This document shows, piece by piece, positions 60,918-64,000 of a DNA stretch of 64,000 bases. A program made the translations under genes and the position numbers. The notes below the pieces were generated by a model that had not been told where the DNA came from, searched no databases, and saw only the letters and a program-made list of their open reading frames with translations. Every line of letters begins with the position of its first letter. Position 1 is the first letter of the stretch. Source of the DNA: Epithemia pelagica. Lineage: Eukaryota > Bacillariophyta > Bacillariophyceae > Surirellales > Surirellaceae. Location of the stretch: NCBI GenBank assembly GCA_946965045.2, contig OX337233.1, positions 1,860,001-1,924,000 on the forward strand, given 5' to 3'.

Positions 60918-63900
60918 CCTCCGCTTCCGTAGAACTTTTTGTGTTAAGCTTTTGTTTTCTTGATTTCGCCATAATGGCGCCTCGTCCCAGTGACATTGCG
61001 CCTCCTGTGTGGCTTTTCATGTCCTCGTGTACTGCGAATGATGCGTCCACCCAGTTGAGGAGGTGCGGGACATCATCCGCTCCCACGATGTATTCCATCC
61101 CTTCTGTAGCATGTAAGTACTGGAGCACTCGTCTGAGTTTGTCCCAATCCTCAGTGGTGGCCTTTGATATGCGTGTGCAAAGGAAGGCGATTGCTGTTTG
61201 GATGTCAATCCTTGATCTCTGTGATAAGTAGAGCAACTTGGCGACGATACTGTGGAATTTCTCCTTTCGTTTCGAATCCAGTTCAGGCGCGCTTTTGATA
61301 TTGAAAAGGCCTTTCTTTGCTGGTGAAGATGCACCTTGGGACACGTCTTCACCGAACATTTCGATTGCTTCCTTTATATATTGCGGCATCAGGATACTGA
61401 CCGTGCCGTTTTTGTTGATTGTGATATTCATTCCCAAATACGTGTGCTTGCGTCCTCTGCAGACCGTCATCTTTCCGAACTTGGCCTCGATCGTTTCAAT
61501 GATTTCTTCGACGACTTCTTCTTCCACGTGGGACGCCTTGAGGTCGTCCACGTACCACGTAATTGTGCATTGTTTGCCGTTTATAATCTTATTCGCGACG
61601 CATGGATCATAGGGGTTTAGCTCGAAACCCATTTCTTTCAGAGTCGACGCGAACAACTCATACCAGAGTAATGCGGATTGCACGCATCCATATAGCGCCT
61701 TGTTGAGGCGTACGTATAGAACTCTTACGCCATCTTCCATGACAACGTATTTTTCGTATTTCTTGTCCAGTTTGCAAAAAATGTCGACGACCTCTCCCGT
61801 CAGTCGCATTAAGACAAAATCCTTCATGTAGGCGTTGAGGTAAGCACCGGCGATGTCGGCCGTGATAACCTTTTGTCGTTCTTGGGCGTCGATGACGAGA
61901 GACATGATGAGGGCATCCACCGATAGTGCTGGTGATGCTGTCTCACTCTTGTCGTATAGGGTTCGTTGTGGTCGACCGTCTGCACATGAACATCCCTTCA
62001 ACTTCCCGCAACGTTTCTCTTTGATTACGTTGACTGATCGTAGGGCGGCCTTTTTTTGTTGGGGGGTCAATTTGGACGCGTCCTGTGGATCGAAAGTATC
62101 TTGGTTGTCCAACTGAGTGAACTCCTTCAATAATGCGTCAATGGCTCGTTGCCCATGTTTCTTTATGCTGGCTTTCGCGGACATCTGAGTGAAAATGAAG
62201 TTTGCCATCAGAGAGTGGATGGGTGTTCGGTCATTCACGTTGGTTGTAGCGTGTTTGATGGCCTGTTGTAGGAACTGTGCGTGCAAATAAGAGGTTGCGC
62301 CATCTGCCATATCCATCTGATGATCGAGCCGGTGGGCGTACGATCGCTCCCGGTTTCCTCGAAGGTTGTACTCGTGTCTAGGCTCGGCGTTGTCGGTAGG
62401 CTCGTCCATGTCATGGTCGTCTTCGTATTCCTCAGATACGTCCAGGAACTCGTCGCGCTCCTCATTCTGCGCTCCTTCGTCCTCCACGTTCCCCATTCCG
62501 TGATCGTCGGTGTCTTCTCCCACGTCGACCACTTCGTCATCCTCATCAACATCATCGATGGGGTCATCGCTCGTCGTTTCACTGTCATCGTCGGAAGTGG
62601 ATACCACGTGCCGTTTGGACAGTTCGCTGTCGGAGCTGTCGGGCGCTCCTTCGTCTACATCGTGTTTGTCTGTGTCGTCACTTTCTTCGCCCGCTCCTTC
62701 GTTATTGGCGTTGTGGTGGGCGTCGTTGTTCGCTCCTTCTTCTGCTCCATCTTCCTCCTCCAAGTCGTTCTCGTTTGCGATGTCGTCTTCATGGTCCTCT
62801 ATGGGGACGTTCGGTGCCCATTCGAAAACGAGCTCACCGTTGATGACGGGCTGTTCCTGTTGTTCAGCCAATTCTTCAACTTGGTTAATCACATCTTGTG
62901 TGATGGGTAGTTCCGTCCACTGTTGTCTGGAGATTCTTGCCCCAGTCGCGAGTGATAGGAAGTAGTAACTCCCTTGGGCGTTACCTGTTGGATTGAGTGC
63001 TATGGCCCCAATGGTGCGTGGTGCCGTGGTGCTCGTCCGTCGTCGCTCCTCGAAAACTTGCGCGTATTGGCCGAATTCGATCCTCATACTGTTGTAGTCT
63101 GGATCGGGAAGGCCGGTTACGATTTTCCGGGGGCTCATAGTTGGTGAAATCCCCTTTCGGTTCGGCAGTTGGTTCAGCGTACGGACGGCCAGGGTGACTA
63201 GTTCTCGTACCATGAGGACCGGGTATCGTCGAAAAGGGAGTCCGTGGACGGTAGCCCGCACCCGCTCCTTGATTGTCCGGATGGAGCGCTCCACCTGTCC
63301 GACGTGGTCGTCTGTAGCCACGATGTTGGCGATGACTGGTCGAATGTTCGCTTGGAGGGGGGCGAACTCATTATCAGCATGCATATCGACCACTTCAAAA
63401 GCTCTGGATGAGTAGAGGTGGAAAACGCCTTTCAATTCTCGTTCCAGGGTGGCCTTGCGTCGGTTCTCGATCGCCGCAACGGTTCGAAAGTTGATGTTTC
63501 GTGATATCGTGTGGCAGAAAATGTGGCCTTGCACGTAAAAATTGTCCGCGCATATCGTCACGCGTTTGTGTTCTTGTTGGATGGTGTCGGGTAGGGTCGT
63601 TGTTGTCTGTTGTGGGACGCCGCCGGAGGACCGTTTAACCGTTTTTCCTTTTAGGGTTGCGGGGTCGGGTCCATAAATTTTGAGGGCGCGCCGTGCATCT
63701 TCGGGGGTGACGGGGCAGTTTCGGATGATGTTGTTGGTTAGGGCGTCAAGGAAATCGCGTTGGGAGGGGCGACCGAGTTGTCGGTACAAAGTACGGGCAC
63801 GATCCGCTCCTTCGACCTCCCGGGGCGAGAAACCAGTCGCATTACGAGGGACAGAGTTGAGGAACAGATAGGGAGTAGAGGTAGAGCTAATAAAGTTAGA

Positions 63901-64000
63901 CGGGTCGGCAACATCAAAATAGTAGAGTCCCATGGCGCTTTCACGAAAAATCATTACCGAGCCATCACGACGATGGACTGAGATGGAGGGATCACCCGCC
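60814..64000 (-). CDS. Copia integrase-reverse transcriptase polyprotein, 5' truncated
   Basis: The frame is open to the window edge, beyond the ATG at 63954. Integrase catalytic core: VTICADNFYVQGH (first Asp), VVDMHADNEF (second Asp), DDHVGQVERSIRTIKERVR (Glu). An acidic linker of roughly 150 residues (Asp/Glu/Asn-rich, 62.4-62.8 kb) follows. RT marks: VITADIAGAYLNAYMKD, LYVRLNKALYGCVQSALLWYE, TITWYVDDLKASH (YVDD), YLGMNITI. RNase H starts at HLLNWVDASFAVHEDMKSHTGG, TKSSTEAEVVGASDYLPN, and breaks off soon after FLEAQG. Confidence 0.88.
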   Translation of the reverse strand, partial: AGDPSISVHRRDGSVMIFRESAMGLYYFDVADPSNFISSTSTPYLFLNSVPRNATGFSPREVEGADRARTLYRQLGRPSQRDFLDALTNNIIRNCPVTPEDARRALKIYGPDPATLKGKTVKRSSGGVPQQTTTTLPDTIQQEHKRVTICADNFYVQGHIFCHTISRNINFRTVAAIENRRKATLERELKGVFHLYSSRAFEVVDMHADNEFAPLQANIRPVIANIVATDDHVGQVERSIRTIKERVRATVHGLPFRRYPVLMVRELVTLAVRTLNQLPNRKGISPTMSPRKIVTGLPDPDYNSMRIEFGQYAQVFEERRRTSTTAPRTIGAIALNPTGNAQGSYYFLSLATGARISRQQWTELPITQDVINQVEELAEQQEQPVINGELVFEWAPNVPIEDHEDDIANENDLEEEDGAEEGANNDAHHNANNEGAGEESDDTDKHDVDEGAPDSSDSELSKRHVVSTSDDDSETTSDDPIDDVDEDDEVVDVGEDTDDHGMGNVEDEGAQNEERDEFLDVSEEYEDDHDMDEPTDNAEPRHEYNLRGNRERSYAHRLDHQMDMADGATSYLHAQFLQQAIKHATTNVNDRTPIHSLMANFIFTQMSAKASIKKHGQRAIDALLKEFTQLDNQDTFDPQDASKLTPQQKKAALRSVNVIKEKRCGKLKGCSCADGRPQRTLYDKSETASPALSVDALIMSLVIDAQERQKVITADIAGAYLNAYMKDFVLMRLTGEVVDIFCKLDKKYEKYVVMEDGVRVLYVRLNKALYGCVQSALLWYELFASTLKEMGFELNPYDPCVANKIINGKQCTITWYVDDLKASHVEEEVVEEIIETIEAKFGKMTVCRGRKHTYLGMNITINKNGTVSILMPQYIKEAIEMFGEDVSQGASSPAKKGLFNIKSAPELDSKRKEKFHSIVAKLLYLSQRSRIDIQTAIAFLCTRISKATTEDWDKLRRVLQYLHATEGMEYIVGADDVPHLLNWVDASFAVHEDMKSHTGGAMSLGRGAIMAKSRKQKLNTKSSTEAEVVGASDYLPNTLWAKRFLEAQGTIKTRGHQILLH

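Larger units (their letters stand above)
60417..64000 (-). mobile_element. Ty1/copia retrotransposon, truncated by the window edge
   Basis: Minus strand. Integrase, RT and RNase H are in copia order, with the upstream part (gag, protease) beyond base 64000. The 3' LTR must lie below 60417 but cannot be outlined because the 5' LTR is outside the window. The RNase H region is damaged, so the copy is probably inactive. Copia elements dominate diatom genomes (known). Confidence 0.85.

Overview
This window is nuclear DNA of a photosynthetic stramenopile, most likely a pennate diatom (inference). The reasons are short spliceosomal introns (mostly 69-135 nt), a secreted protein with a diatom-type plastid entry motif (signal peptide followed by an NAFVP stretch), an EF-hand/single-TM protein of a type I associate with diatoms, Ty1/copia coding sequence, and tyrosine-recombinase (YR) retrotransposons. 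The rest is host genes, many of them in divergent pairs with short shared promoters.

Layout. 1-6.7 kb: a gene-poor start, a Crinkler-like (CRN) REase-fold gene, a decayed BspA-type leucine-rich repeat fragment, a thioredoxin-like gene with a probable GC-AG intron, and the EF-hand/TM gene. 6.73-12.86 kb: a complete 6.1-kb YR retrotransposon (element 1) with split direct repeats A1-ORFs-B1-A2-B2. 12.9-16.1 kb: a fold-back repeat followed by a second CRN-like gene (P-loop NTPase plus nuclease). 16.4-39.2 kb: host genes, namely a glycosyltransferase-like protein, a YciI-like protein, a SET-domain protein, an RNA 3'-phosphate cyclase, a plastid-targeted protein, a Skp1-type GlcNAc transferase, a ferredoxin-like protein, an 11-exon ABC transporter with unusual domain order, an RGG-ABC_ATPase, an SGNH hydrolase and a MYND-RING-TPR protein broken by one stop codon. 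39.43-48.78 kb: a second, larger and decayed YR retrotransposon (element 2), again A1-ORFs-B1-A2-B2. 49.2-60.1 kb: an aminotransferase, a 260-bp tRNA-derived SINE with a perfect 19-bp target-site duplication, an amine oxidase with an in-frame stop, an OSCA/CSC1-type channel, and a head-to-head formaldehyde-detoxification pair (glutathione-dependent formaldehyde dehydrogenase and S-formylglutathione hydrolase). 60.2-64 kb: a SINE-like fragment and a truncated Ty1/copia element on the minus strand that runs off the window.

The strongest candidates for something undescribed are: (i) the ABC transporter, whose exons join in frame to a TMD-NBD-NBD-TMD protein with nothing after the second TMD; (ii) the two YR retroelements, one carrying Gag and Pol in a single frame separated by one amber codon and the other carrying a Cys-rich domain fused to its recombinase; (iii) the SINE family; (iv) the divergent two-step detoxification gene pair. 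No search could be run. All family names come from motif recognition in the translated sequence.
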